DNA from: Paraglaciecola marina | GTDB taxonomy: Bacteria > Pseudomonadota > Gammaproteobacteria > Enterobacterales > Alteromonadaceae | Assembly (NCBI RefSeq): GCF_004360155.1 | Contig: NZ_ML178724.1 | Location: 628 to 64,627, forward strand | Direction: 5' to 3' | DNA length: 64,000 nucleotides | In this document: positions 17,315 through 25,792 of the stretch, piece after piece | How positions within the stretch are numbered: position 1 is the stretch's first letter | How the letters are laid out: every line of letters starts with the position of its first letter | Translations under genes and position numbers: made by a program | Notes under the pieces: model-generated | What the model was told of the DNA's origin: nothing | Databases searched by the model: none | Seen by the model: the letters and a program-made list of their open reading frames with translations, nothing else

Positions 17315-18817
17315 ATGGAAGTACACAACAATAAAAAACACTTGTTCGATAACTCCCTGTCGACTTGGTTACTCATCGCAGTATTAGTGCTCGGACTAAT
17401 TATCGGTAATGCTTATATCGCCATAAAAACCGTAGGGGAATTGTCCAATACACAAAAAGACCTGTATCAGACCTCAGAGTCTGTTTTAGCTCTAAATGAC
17501 TTACATATCTCTGTTCTTTCAGCGGAGACAGGGCAAAGGGGATATTTGTTAACCGAAATTGATGAATATCTGATGCCATATAGGCGTGCCCTAAGAAAGG
17601 TAGCTGACCAGATGGAGCTAGTAAAACAACAGCACTTCCAGCATCCACAACAAAAAGAACACATCACCACACTTCTTGCATTAAGTGAGGAAAAATTAGA
17701 TGAGCTCGAAAAAACAGTCAAACTCGCATTAGCAGACAAAGAGAGAAGAGCACTCAGTTTAGTTATGACTGGTCGTGGCAGAGACTTATACACTGATATA
17801 TTAAGCCTCATCAACGAACTTAAAGAAGCGGAAATTGAATATCGCGATAGCCGTCTAAAGTATCTTTTCAATATTCGCCAAGAGGCCAACATTACGTTTT
17901 GGCTCTCTGGTATCACTAGCTCGTTGTTGTTATTTGGCATGTTATTTATGGCAAAATTAAACATTAATTTTGAAAGTAAATTGCGCCGTTCACTTGAACA
18001 ACAAAATGAGAAACTTGCAGAACAAGTTGCCGCTAGAACTAAGGAACTCACCATATATTCTGAAGAACTTAGTAGAAGTAATAGAGAATTAGAGGATTTT
18101 GCATTTGTCGCCTCCCATGACTTACAAGAACCACTGCGTAAAATTAGAGCCTTTGGTGATAGATTAATGTCGACTTACGAACAAGAGCTTGAAGGTAAAG
18201 GGGTCGACTATATAAAACGAATGAAAACTGCTGCCGAACGCATGTCTAATTTAATCAATGATTTACTCGATTTTTCTAGGATAACAACACGTGGTAAAGA
18301 TTTTAAAAGTGTAGATTTGAACTTAGTAATGGAAGACATTCTTAGTGATCTAGAGATAGCTTCAGAAGAAAGCGGCAGCCAAATAACCATTGACACTCTG
18401 CCTACTATTCAGGGTGACAAGGGCCAGATGTATCAGTTATTTCTAAATTTACTTTCTAACGCCATAAAGTTTCGAAAACCTGAAGTGGCGCCTGATATAT
18501 CGATAACATATAAAGAAAAACACTTATCAGATGAACACACTAATCTTGAGATTGAGTGGCACATTCTAACAATTACCGATAACGGTATAGGGTTTGAGCA
18601 AGAGTTTGCAGATAAAATATTTGTTCCCTTTCAACGCTTGCATGGTCGTTCTGAATACAAAGGTACCGGTATTGGCTTGGCCGTTTGTCGCAGAATAGTT
18701 GAAAGACACGGTGGCAACATTAGTGCCACCAGCACATTAGGAGTAGGCACAGTGTTTACTGTCAAAATACCCGCTACACCCGTTCTTTTTGAAAACACGG
18801 AATCAAACAATGACTGA
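17315..18817 (+). CDS. CHASE3-domain membrane sensor histidine kinase
   Basis: A 500-residue kinase. A first membrane helix near residues 13-35 and a second near 190-210 enclose an extracytoplasmic four-helix domain of the CHASE3 type (ETGQRGYLLTEIDEYLMPY). A coiled coil leads to a HisKA domain with FVASHDLQEPLRKI, and then a HATPase domain with LFLNLLSNAIKF, ITDNGIGF and GTGIGLAVCRRIVERHGG. This kinase type is typical of phytochrome-like relays paired with Rcp1-type receivers. I choose the ATG at 17315 (GGTGAT upstream); a GTG at 17303 is also in frame. Its 3' end overlaps the next gene in ATGACTGA. Confidence 0.9.
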   Translation: MEVHNNKKHLFDNSLSTWLLIAVLVLGLIIGNAYIAIKTVGELSNTQKDLYQTSESVLALNDLHISVLSAETGQRGYLLTEIDEYLMPYRRALRKVADQMELVKQQHFQHPQQKEHITTLLALSEEKLDELEKTVKLALADKERRALSLVMTGRGRDLYTDILSLINELKEAEIEYRDSRLKYLFNIRQEANITFWLSGITSSLLLFGMLFMAKLNINFESKLRRSLEQQNEKLAEQVAARTKELTIYSEELSRSNRELEDFAFVASHDLQEPLRKIRAFGDRLMSTYEQELEGKGVDYIKRMKTAAERMSNLINDLLDFSRITTRGKDFKSVDLNLVMEDILSDLEIASEESGSQITIDTLPTIQGDKGQMYQLFLNLLSNAIKFRKPEVAPDISITYKEKHLSDEHTNLEIEWHILTITDNGIGFEQEFADKIFVPFQRLHGRSEYKGTGIGLAVCRRIVERHGGNISATSTLGVGTVFTVKIPATPVLFENTESNND

Positions 18818-19268
18818 AGTAAATAGAAAGCCAATAACCATTTTAATGGCCGATGATGATGAAGATGACAGACTTTTGACCAAAGAAGCTCTAGACGAAA
18901 GCCGTGTTATAAATGACTTACACTGTGTTGAAGATGGCGTTGAATTAATTAACTATCTCAAGCGTAAAGGTAAATACGCCGACGCTAGTAAATATCCTTG
19001 GCCAGGTTTGATATTGTTAGATTTAAACATGCCCCGTAAAGACGGCAGAGAAGCTTTAAAGGAAATCAAAGCGGATCCGAATTTAAAGTCTATTCCGGTA
19101 GTCATCTTAACGACCTCACAACAAGAAGAAGATATGGTGAAAGGTTATGGCTTAGGCGCAGCCTCCTACATCACTAAACCTGTGAACTTTGAAGGGCTAG
19201 TCAACCTAATGAAAGCATTAGGAAAGTACTGGATTGAGTTTGTTGAGTTACCCAATCAGTCTTATTAG
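18810..19268 (+). CDS. Single-domain response regulator (Rcp1 type)
   Basis: A 152-residue stand-alone receiver. It has the acidic triad in MADDDEDD, phospho-acceptor Asp in LILLDLNMPRKDG, the Thr in VVILTTS and the Lys in YITKPV. The insert around CVEDGVELINYLKRKGKY marks the Rcp1-like group that pairs with kinases like the one just upstream. The ATG at 18810 overlaps the kinase stop, so the two are coupled. No output domain: it probably passes phosphate or binds a partner. Confidence 0.92.
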   Translation: MTEVNRKPITILMADDDEDDRLLTKEALDESRVINDLHCVEDGVELINYLKRKGKYADASKYPWPGLILLDLNMPRKDGREALKEIKADPNLKSIPVVILTTSQQEEDMVKGYGLGAASYITKPVNFEGLVNLMKALGKYWIEFVELPNQSY

Positions 19269-19294
19269 CAGAAAACACAGTACTCGGATTTAAA

Positions 19295-21250
19295 ATGCAA
19301 AAAAAAAGTGCGCGAATTTTACTAGTTGAAGATGATGAAGATGACTATGTTATTGCCAGAGATTGCCTAGAAGAATTAGACGAGTATAGATTCCAAATTG
19401 ACTGGGTGGCGACACCTCAAGAAGCATTTGAAAAACTAACGCTTAATCAACATGATATTTGCTTACTCGACTACCAGTTGGGAGCTCTAAACGGTTTAAC
19501 AGTATTAGAGCAAGCGACTGAAATTCGCTGTCGCGTACCTATTATCATGCTGACCGGGCAATCTGACAAAGTATTAGACAAATCAGCACTAGACGCTGGA
19601 GCCGTTGACTTTATTGTTAAACACGAGCTTGATAGCCCTCGTTTTGCTAGGGCTATTCGTTATGCATTGGCCAGACAAGAGGTAGAGAATGAGCGACTAG
19701 AAAGAATTAACGCTGAAACTAAAAGCCGCTCTAAAGATCGTTTTTTAGCTCACCTTAGCCACGAATTACGCACGCCTTTAACCTCTATATTAGGTTACAC
19801 AGAGTTACTGTTGGGCACTCAAAAAGCTGAGCCAGTACAAGATGAATTAAATATCATTCTAAACAATGGTAAACACTTACTCAGCTTACTAAATGATGTG
19901 CTGGACCTTTCAAAAATAGCAGCCAAAAAATTGGAGCTAAACCCTGCAACTATCCACCTAAACAGTTTTTTAGTGGATATTTATACTTTGATGCAAATAA
20001 CTGCTAGCGATAAGGGTATCTCACTGACATTGAGTTCAAGTACATCCCTACCTAATGAAATTTATAGTGATCCTACCCGTTTACGCCAAATACTCATAAA
20101 CCTTATTTATAATGCCATTAAGTTTACTGAACAAGGCTCAGTAGATGTGGTGGTAAAAGCAAAAGAGACACCAGACAACCAATACCAACTTCAATTTGAT
20201 GTAAAAGATACTGGCCAAGGTATTCCTGTTGAAAAACTAGATAAAATATTTCAACCATTTGAACAGGTTGAAGATATGGTATCCAGAAAAGAAGAGGGGG
20301 CCGGGTTAGGACTGGCTATCTCTTCTGAACTGGCTAGCAAATTTAATGGAAGCATTTCTGCCACCTCAACTGTTGGCAAAGGTAGTTGCTTCACTGCAAT
20401 CATAAAATGCAGTGCCACTAGCAACAAACAGCAATCTCTTTTGACCCTAACTAAGCAATTGGTAAACGATAAACCAACCTCTCTTAGCCCATTACAAGGA
20501 CGGGTATTAGTGGTAGATGATATCCCGGATATTAGAATGCTGATTGGCCACATTACTCAGTCGTTTGGGCTAACCGTTGATTTTGCGGAAAATGGTAAAC
20601 AAGCCTTAGATAAAACCATCATTAGTTTGCAAAGTAATACACCTTACGATGCCATCGTAATGGACATACATATGCCACAAATGGATGGCAAAGAAGCCGT
20701 TGTTGCTATTCGCAATCAAGGGTTTGGCGGACATATATTAGCTCTAACAGCAGCAACCATGAAGGGTGTTGAGCAACAATTAAAAAATCTAGGTTTTGAT
20801 TCAGTCATATCAAAGCCTGTAGATAAAGTCCTATTACACAGTGACTTATCAAAAATTTTAGCGATCACTGAACCTAGCTTACAAAAAATAACGCCCTCCT
20901 CTTCTTCCTCACTGTGTTTTATGTTGGTTGAAGATGATGTAGATGCAGCAGAGATTACCAAGTTATTACTTGAATCCATGGGCGCAGAGGTCGCTGTCGC
21001 ACATTCGGCTAAACAATGCCGAGCCTTGCTTAAATCAAAAGATAAATGGGATAAAATTTTACTTGACGTGCATTTGCCAGATGAGAATGGCTTAGACTTG
21101 GCTAAACATAGTCAATTACAAAGCTACACTGATGAAATAGTCATAATAAGCGGTGTTGATATTGACAAAGATACACTGCAACAGCATGGAGCCTCTAAAG
21201 CTCTTCTAAAGCCCTTAAATAAAGATAAACTCGCAACGTTAATCAATTAA
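19295..21250 (+). CDS. Hybrid histidine kinase with three receiver domains
   Basis: A 651-residue soluble protein with order receiver (1-125), HisKA (about 145-210, FLAHLSHELRTPLTSI), HATPase (about 255-370, LINLIYNAIKFTEQG and GAGLGLAIS), receiver (about 390-510, AIVMDIHMPQMDG), receiver (about 535-651, ILLDVHLPDENG). No membrane helix or PAS domain is seen, so input probably comes through the N-terminal receiver, perhaps from the CHASE3 kinase just upstream. Last gene of the plus-strand signalling operon, convergent with the diguanylate cyclase. Confidence 0.92.
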   Translation: MQKKSARILLVEDDEDDYVIARDCLEELDEYRFQIDWVATPQEAFEKLTLNQHDICLLDYQLGALNGLTVLEQATEIRCRVPIIMLTGQSDKVLDKSALDAGAVDFIVKHELDSPRFARAIRYALARQEVENERLERINAETKSRSKDRFLAHLSHELRTPLTSILGYTELLLGTQKAEPVQDELNIILNNGKHLLSLLNDVLDLSKIAAKKLELNPATIHLNSFLVDIYTLMQITASDKGISLTLSSSTSLPNEIYSDPTRLRQILINLIYNAIKFTEQGSVDVVVKAKETPDNQYQLQFDVKDTGQGIPVEKLDKIFQPFEQVEDMVSRKEEGAGLGLAISSELASKFNGSISATSTVGKGSCFTAIIKCSATSNKQQSLLTLTKQLVNDKPTSLSPLQGRVLVVDDIPDIRMLIGHITQSFGLTVDFAENGKQALDKTIISLQSNTPYDAIVMDIHMPQMDGKEAVVAIRNQGFGGHILALTAATMKGVEQQLKNLGFDSVISKPVDKVLLHSDLSKILAITEPSLQKITPSSSSSLCFMLVEDDVDAAEITKLLLESMGAEVAVAHSAKQCRALLKSKDKWDKILLDVHLPDENGLDLAKHSQLQSYTDEIVIISGVDIDKDTLQQHGASKALLKPLNKDKLATLIN

Positions 21251-21283
21251 CAAAGCAGATAAAAACGTTGAAAAAGGCATAGC

Positions 21284-22249
21284 TTAGCCCCAGAACTGAT
21301 TACGGCCATGATCCTTTGCTCTGTATAGATTGTTGTCAGCCTCTTCTAATAACCAACTAGGATCTATTTTAGATTCATCAGCAGTATGTGGCTCGCAGCT
21401 ACTAATTCCTATACTTACACTTAAATATTTATGCTCATCATTTGCACTAGGTATTGCTAGTTTTTGCAACTCTTGAAGCACAGCTTGGGCAACTTTTTGA
21501 GCACCCTTGCGATCAGTATCTGGTAATAAAATAGCAAATTCTTCACCACCAAACCTAGCGCCAAAATCCGAATCCCTAGCTGCAACTTTCTTAATAACGT
21601 TAGCTACTTTTTTCAAACATTCATCGCCCTCAAGGTGACCAAAAGTATCATTAAAAAGTTTAAAATGATCTACATCTACCATCAGAGTCGACAGAGGGGC
21701 ACTTGTTCGCTTCATTCTGTACCATTCGCTTTTTAATCTAGTGTTCAACTGCATTTTATTCGCCAACCCCGTCAAACCATCAGTACAAGAAATTAGCTCC
21801 AACTCTTTCATGTTTTTCATTAATTTCATGTAGTTATTGATCTTTGCATTGAGTAAAAAAGTATTCACAGGTTTAACCATGCAGTCTAATGCACCTAACT
21901 CTAAGGCAATCAATTGAGCGTTAATGGAGTTGGTTTCTGTTAGCACAATAACAGGAATAAAATTTAACATTGAGTTGGAGCGAATTTGCCTAAGGGTTTC
22001 TACCCACAAGTCTTTACTATGACCTGCATACAAAATGATCATGTCCACATCTTGATCTCCACAAGCCTGAAAAATATCACTGGTGTGAGAAGTGGTAATG
22101 ACATTAAAGATCTGAGCGAATGAAGTTGACAAACATTCTAATGATCTGCCTGAACCAATTAACATTAAAGTTTGATCTGGCTCAGTAAAAACTCGGCCAA
22201 GGTAATCTGACTCAGCGGCCTGTAAAATATTGTTACTGGTTGCAAACAT
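21284..22249 (-). CDS. Diguanylate cyclase with divergent receiver domain
   Basis: A 321-residue protein. The N-terminal half is receiver-like (DVDMIILYAGHSKD, later VIVLTETNS and DCMVKPV) with a Tyr where the phospho-acceptor Asp usually is. The C-terminal GGDEF domain has an intact active site, RFGGEEFAILL, and an inhibitory RxxD site five residues before it (RDSD), so it should make c-di-GMP under product control. I place the start at the ATG at 22249 because AGGAA lies 9 bases upstream; an upstream TTG at 22258 abuts that site. Convergent to the hybrid kinase, with 33 bases between stops. Confidence 0.9.
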   Translation of the reverse strand: MFATSNNILQAAESDYLGRVFTEPDQTLMLIGSGRSLECLSTSFAQIFNVITTSHTSDIFQACGDQDVDMIILYAGHSKDLWVETLRQIRSNSMLNFIPVIVLTETNSINAQLIALELGALDCMVKPVNTFLLNAKINNYMKLMKNMKELELISCTDGLTGLANKMQLNTRLKSEWYRMKRTSAPLSTLMVDVDHFKLFNDTFGHLEGDECLKKVANVIKKVAARDSDFGARFGGEEFAILLPDTDRKGAQKVAQAVLQELQKLAIPSANDEHKYLSVSIGISSCEPHTADESKIDPSWLLEEADNNLYRAKDHGRNQFWG

Positions 22250-22275
22250 AATTAGCAATTCCTAAAAGTTGAGCT

Positions 22276-22446
22276 TTATTTGGGTGAACAAGAACATATT
22301 GGGCAATGTTTATATTTTAACATCCCATTAGTTTCGTATCGGGCAAACCAATTAAAGTGACTCACCAAGATACAATCTAGCGTCTCATGTTTCTGTCCAG
22401 TCCTTGAATCAATAAAACTTGCTACTAATACTAAGAGCTTTTGCAT
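22276..22446 (-). CDS. Possible 56-residue Cys-containing protein
   Basis: An ATG frame of 57 codons ends 26 bases before the diguanylate cyclase start on the same strand. The protein begins MQKLLVLVASFIDSRTGQ and ends HCPICSCSPK, with a Cys-x2-Cys-x-Cys tail. An AGGAA site lies about 10 bases upstream. I know no family for it. Support is position, ribosome site and the Cys tail only. Confidence 0.35.
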   Translation of the reverse strand: MQKLLVLVASFIDSRTGQKHETLDCILVSHFNWFARYETNGMLKYKHCPICSCSPK

Positions 22447-22472
22447 AATGAAAGGTTCCTGATTTCAGAAAA

Positions 22473-22498
22473 AAACCGCGCTTTAAAAGCGCGGGTTT
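22473..22498 (-). terminator. Terminator of the BON-protein gene
   Basis: GC-rich hairpin (ACCGCGCTT paired with AAGCGCGGGT, one bulge) followed on the minus strand by a T run. It lies 14 bases after the BON gene stop. Confidence 0.75.
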
Positions 22499-22512
22499 CC
22501 ATATGGCCGTAA

Positions 22513-23088
22513 TTAGTTTTTAACAACTAAGTCTTCTAGCTCTATTTCATTAATGACTTTAGAGACACCATCGGTGTTCTCTGCAATAGCAATCGCTAAG
22601 TCACGTTCAGAGTCTGACTCCAAAATACCTGATAATGTGACTACGCCATCTTCAACTTCTACTTCAAGGTCCAAACCACTCACATCTGGCTCAAATAATA
22701 AACGGGCCTTAACACCTGCTTCTACTTTTGAGTCTGACAAACCTTGCATGACTTGACTATCTTCAGCATGCTCTTCATGGTCCTTTTCAGACACTATGGT
22801 AAGCTTGTTATCAACAGTCTCTACACCGTCAATAGAAGTAACTAATTCTTCAGCTAGTGCTTTGTCTACACTGCTATCAACTTTACCTGTAAGAATAACC
22901 ACGCCGTCTTTTACATCGGTATTGATGTCAAATGAATTCAGGTTGGTATTAAATAATAAGGCAGACTCAGCTTTGCCGTCTATCCATGCATCTTTGGCAC
23001 CTTCTTTCCAAGTGTTTTCAGCGCTCACACCTAGAGATGTTGTACTAATAGCAGTTGCAAAAATAATTGAAATGGTTGTACGTTTCAT
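22513..23088 (-). CDS. Periplasmic protein with two BON domains (OsmY-like)
   Basis: A 191-residue exported protein. A signal peptide covers about residues 1-23 (ending GVSA). Two BON domains follow: about 35-100 (LNSFDINTDVKDGVVILTG) and about 122-188 (VSGLDLEVEVEDGVVTLSG). BON proteins bind phospholipid surfaces and are known osmotic or envelope-stress products. A GGAGAAC ribosome site precedes the ATG. A sigma-54-like promoter is about 40 bases and a palindromic site about 110 bases upstream. Confidence 0.9.
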   Translation of the reverse strand: MKRTTISIIFATAISTTSLGVSAENTWKEGAKDAWIDGKAESALLFNTNLNSFDINTDVKDGVVILTGKVDSSVDKALAEELVTSIDGVETVDNKLTIVSEKDHEEHAEDSQVMQGLSDSKVEAGVKARLLFEPDVSGLDLEVEVEDGVVTLSGILESDSERDLAIAIAENTDGVSKVINEIELEDLVVKN

Positions 23089-23121
23089 TTTGTTCTCCTG
23101 TTAAAAGTTCACATAAACTAA

Positions 23122-23137
23122 TGCCAGTAACATGCCA
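23122..23137 (-). promoter_or_regulatory. Candidate sigma-54 promoter of the BON gene
   Basis: Minus strand: TGGCAT-GTTAC-TGGCA, GG and GC ten bases apart. It lies about 40 bases before the ATG, and the palindrome at 23198 lies 76 bases upstream (centre to centre). Confidence 0.6.
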
Positions 23138-23197
23138 CAACATAAGTAATTGATTTTATTGTATATTTTAATTTAGCAGTAATAATCAGAGAAATGA

Positions 23198-23215
23198 TGT
23201 GTAACTATTTACACA
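23198..23215. promoter_or_regulatory. Palindromic site, candidate activator box of the BON gene
   Basis: A perfect inverted repeat TGTGTAA-CTAT-TTACACA. Related palindromes lie at 27060 and 32270. The rest of the gap 23216-23443 contains only a small hairpin region near 23400-23425 (GGTC...GACC and GCAAG...CTTGC), which may end the YqjK-like transcript. Confidence 0.55.
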
Positions 23216-23443
23216 CAAGATGTAAAAATTTCACACTAACCATCAAGAGCCAAATGCAGTTAATGTGACGTTAAGAAATTAGAATTTCTTCAAAGAAGCG
23301 TTAATGAAATACGTTAAGCGTTTGTCTGCAATGACAGTGTATCTAAATAAAATTAGTCTGCGGAACTAGACTATAGAGCAAAGTTGGAATATCGATGGCA
23401 GGGTCGCAAGAAAGACCGCATCCTTGCTTTTCGAAGGAGTGTT

Positions 23444-23692
23444 CTATCCTAATAATTCTGTAAACAAGGGAAATAAGCGAGTCCAGGTTGAAATTGAGCG
23501 AGCCTGCGAGGGCGATGCACCTACCATTGCTCCAACTGAAAATGCTGAAATTAAGGCTGTTGGGCTTCCAGCAAAGTCTTTGGTTTTATTTTTGGCCATG
23601 GCGACCTGTCTTTTGGTATATTTACTAGCTGCCAAATAATCACATTGAGCTTGCTGAAGTTGACTCTTTTGCTTTGTTAATACATCGAACAC
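23444..23692 (-). CDS. Small YqjK-like protein, end of the DUF883 operon
   Basis: An 82-residue protein with a coiled N-terminal half (TKQKSQLQQAQCDYLAASKYTK split over the region) and an apolar stretch near residues 42-60 (TALISAFSVGAMVGA). Third in the order DUF883, YqjE-like, this gene, the order of E. coli yqjD-yqjE-yqjK; the assignment rests on that context and on the short Gln/Ala-rich helix. It begins 18 bases after the previous stop. Confidence 0.6.
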   Translation of the reverse strand: MFDVLTKQKSQLQQAQCDYLAASKYTKRQVAMAKNKTKDFAGSPTALISAFSVGAMVGASPSQARSISTWTRLFPLFTELLG

Positions 23693-23710
23693 TGTAATCT
23701 GCTCCTTTTG

Positions 23711-24121
23711 CTAATCATTGTCAGAAAACATATCAACCGAAGCGTTAATATTTATCGACCGTTTAACACGTTTAAAAATCCCATACGTACAACAAAGAAG
23801 CGCAACATTTACCACTACAAAGGTTATTGGGATAAACAGCCAATGCGCCCCTAGGGTGTACAAACCGTAACCCAATGTAAGTAGCAATGTTATCCAAATC
23901 AGTAAACCGATCCCCACTAGGGTCATCAAACAGATAGCACTTGCTATCAGTGCTTGGAGTGAAAGCGTTAGATCTGCTTTAATAACATCTTTTGCTAATC
24001 TAGCTTTCACCAAATAAGCCCTAAATACTTTTTCCCATGCAGCTAAAATACTCAAAGGAGCAGCATCGTTTTGCTGCTCCCGTGATGCACTTGATCTTGT
24101 GTGGGTGGTTTTGGCGGTCAT
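23711..24121 (-). CDS. YqjE-like (phage-holin superfamily) membrane protein
   Basis: A 136-residue protein with two membrane helices (about 52-77 and 84-112) forming a hairpin, as in the YqjE/holin-superfamily proteins. A polar N terminus rich in Thr/Ser and Gln precedes them. It lies eight bases after the DUF883 gene in the same operon. These proteins are inner-membrane stress products; the exact role is unknown. Confidence 0.75.
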   Translation of the reverse strand: MTAKTTHTRSSASREQQNDAAPLSILAAWEKVFRAYLVKARLAKDVIKADLTLSLQALIASAICLMTLVGIGLLIWITLLLTLGYGLYTLGAHWLFIPITFVVVNVALLCCTYGIFKRVKRSININASVDMFSDND

Positions 24122-24129
24122 GCTAAAAC

Positions 24130-24450
24130 CTACTTACGCTTCAGCAGCGATGTCAATAATACGCCTGCTGCAAAGGCAATTCCTGCAGTAGCTAAAGGGT
24201 TTTCTTTGGTATATTTACCAACGGTAGAAGCATCCCAATACTGTTTTGCTTGGGCTTGTTTTTCACTCATGCTTGCCGCCGTACCCGTTGCAGTCTCACG
24301 GAGTTTTTGCTCCATAGATGCACTATGATCGGCTAGAGTATCAACTGACTCATGCAGAGTTTCAGTTACCTTGTCTGCGATAGGTGTAGTAGAGCTTTTA
24401 GTCGCTTTAGCTTTACTTGCTTGAGATCCAGAATTTGCTGTCGTCGCCAT
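24130..24450 (-). CDS. DUF883 family membrane-anchored protein (YqjD/ElaB-like)
   Basis: A 106-residue protein: a long amphipathic helix (about 25-75) and one C-terminal membrane helix (NPLATAGIAFAAGVLLTSLL) ending in LKRK, the layout of YqjD and ElaB, which bind ribosomes at the inner membrane in stationary phase and stress. TAGGAGAAC precedes the ATG. First gene of its operon, with a good sigma-54-like site 60-75 bases upstream. Confidence 0.88.
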   Translation of the reverse strand: MATTANSGSQASKAKATKSSTTPIADKVTETLHESVDTLADHSASMEQKLRETATGTAASMSEKQAQAKQYWDASTVGKYTKENPLATAGIAFAAGVLLTSLLKRK

Positions 24451-24509
24451 TATGTTCTCCTAGTTTAGTTTACTAACCGAAGTACATTCTTCGGTAGTGA
24501 ACTTAATAA

Positions 24510-24525
24510 AGCAACTCATGTACCA
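24510..24525 (-). promoter_or_regulatory. Candidate sigma-54 promoter of the DUF883 operon
   Basis: Minus strand: TGGTAC-ATGAG-TTGCT, GG and GC ten bases apart. It differs from the DUF748 element only in the spacer. Confidence 0.6.
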
Positions 24526-24597
24526 GTATAAAAAAACCATATTTTACAATTAGTTAAATATATTTAAGGGTTAGAAATATCGAGCAAAAAATACTTA

Positions 24598-24615
24598 TGT
24601 GTAAATTATTCTCAC
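24598..24615. promoter_or_regulatory. Degenerate activator half-site between the DUF883 operon and the EEP gene
   Basis: TGTGTAA on the plus strand, identical to one arm of the palindrome at 23198, followed by a poorly matching second arm. It lies between two divergent sigma-54-like promoters, about 87 and 145 bases from them. The rest of 24451-24811 holds only these elements. Confidence 0.35.
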
Positions 24616-24741
24616 GATTATGAAGTATTTGCCCATTGCCTTTAGGATTATCAAAAGTTCAGATTAATCAATAAAGATGTAGACTGTAGAATTACCAAGG
24701 GCGTCTCTAAGGTAAGAACTAGGTTAAGCCGCTATCATTAT

Positions 24742-24757
24742 TGGCAGTATACGTGCA
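24742..24757 (+). promoter_or_regulatory. Candidate sigma-54 promoter of the EEP hydrolase gene
   Basis: TGGCAG-TATAC-GTGCA on the plus strand, GG and GC ten bases apart, 55-70 bases before the ATG at 24812. Confidence 0.6.
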
Positions 24758-24811
24758 TTGCACAGAGCAGGCCCTTCAAAACACCATCAATAAAAATTAC
24801 GAGGAAGTAAA

Positions 24812-25783
24812 ATGTTAGGTATGGTTTTGTGCGTAATCACAGTAGTACTATTTTTACTGACAATTTTGCCATTGTTCAGCTTTAATCATTGGATTTTTAG
24901 AGTGTGGGAGTTTCCTAGAGTACAACTAACCCTATTAGCTGTGCTATCTGCTACAAGTTGTTTATTTCTAAACAATCCTTTATTCCAGTTCTCGCTAATC
25001 GGCATTAACCTGACGGTAGCCTGTTATCAGTTAGCTTGGATTATTCCTTATACGAGATTAAGCACTAAGCAAGTTCAGCAAGTGGCTCAGCATTTAGATG
25101 TGCAGAAACTAAAAATACTAACGAGCAATGTATTGATGACAAACCATAGCGCACCTAAATTGTTAGATTTAATAACGAAGAAACAACCTGATGTAATCGT
25201 TACCTTAGAGTCAGACCAATGGTGGCAAGATTCGTTATCGGCCATTCATAAGGATTACCCATACAGAGTTAACAAGCCATTAGACAACCTATACGGCATG
25301 CATCTATTTAGTCGATTTCCACTTGAAGATATTAAGGTGCGAGAGTTAGTAGAAGAAGGGGTCCCTTCTATTCAGTGTTACCTTGTTCTACCAGATAAGC
25401 ATAGAATTAAATGCTACTTTTTACATCCAGCACCTCCCAGCCCTACGGAAAATGAGACGGCAAAACCCAGAGATAAAGAGTTATTGATGATTGCCAAAGA
25501 AGTGGCAGATAGAGACGATCCCTTGCTAGTAACAGGTGACTTAAATGACGTAGCTTGGTCACCTACAACCCGAGCTTTCAGACAAATTAGCGGACTAAAA
25601 GATCCCCGTATTGGTAGAGGTATGTTTAATACCTTCCATGTTAATTATCCTTTTCTGCGTTGGCCTTTAGACCATATATTCCACAGTGACCATTTTGGTT
25701 TAGTGGATATTCAACGCTTGCCTTCAATCGACTCAGACCACTTTCCACTTTTCGTTGAGCTTGCTTTTAAAGGCAGTAATTAA
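24812..25783 (+). CDS. Membrane-anchored endonuclease/exonuclease/phosphatase family protein
   Basis: A 323-residue protein with three N-terminal hydrophobic helices (about 2-25, 38-55, 62-82) and an EEP fold facing out. Conserved pieces are LKILTSNVLM, VIVTLESDQWW, a GDLNDVAWSP metal/catalytic motif, and C-terminal PLDHIF and SDHFPLFVEL. The family includes phosphodiesterases and phospholipase-like enzymes; the substrate is not evident. AGGAAG precedes the ATG. It is divergent from the DUF883 operon. Confidence 0.88.
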   Translation: MLGMVLCVITVVLFLLTILPLFSFNHWIFRVWEFPRVQLTLLAVLSATSCLFLNNPLFQFSLIGINLTVACYQLAWIIPYTRLSTKQVQQVAQHLDVQKLKILTSNVLMTNHSAPKLLDLITKKQPDVIVTLESDQWWQDSLSAIHKDYPYRVNKPLDNLYGMHLFSRFPLEDIKVRELVEEGVPSIQCYLVLPDKHRIKCYFLHPAPPSPTENETAKPRDKELLMIAKEVADRDDPLLVTGDLNDVAWSPTTRAFRQISGLKDPRIGRGMFNTFHVNYPFLRWPLDHIFHSDHFGLVDIQRLPSIDSDHFPLFVELAFKGSN

Positions 25784-25792
25784 CCCCTACTG

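Noticed and set aside
23380-23440. Possible c-di-GMP (GEMM) riboswitch: GGCAGGGTCGCAAG is similar to part of the aptamer
   Set aside because: The preceding P2 stem with a GAAA loop is missing, and no suitable gene follows on the plus strand.
23424-23639. Plus-strand frame of 71 codons with a C-terminal apolar segment
   Set aside because: It lies opposite the YqjK-like gene, which has operon position and spacing in its favour; the apolar part is the shadow of that gene's helices.
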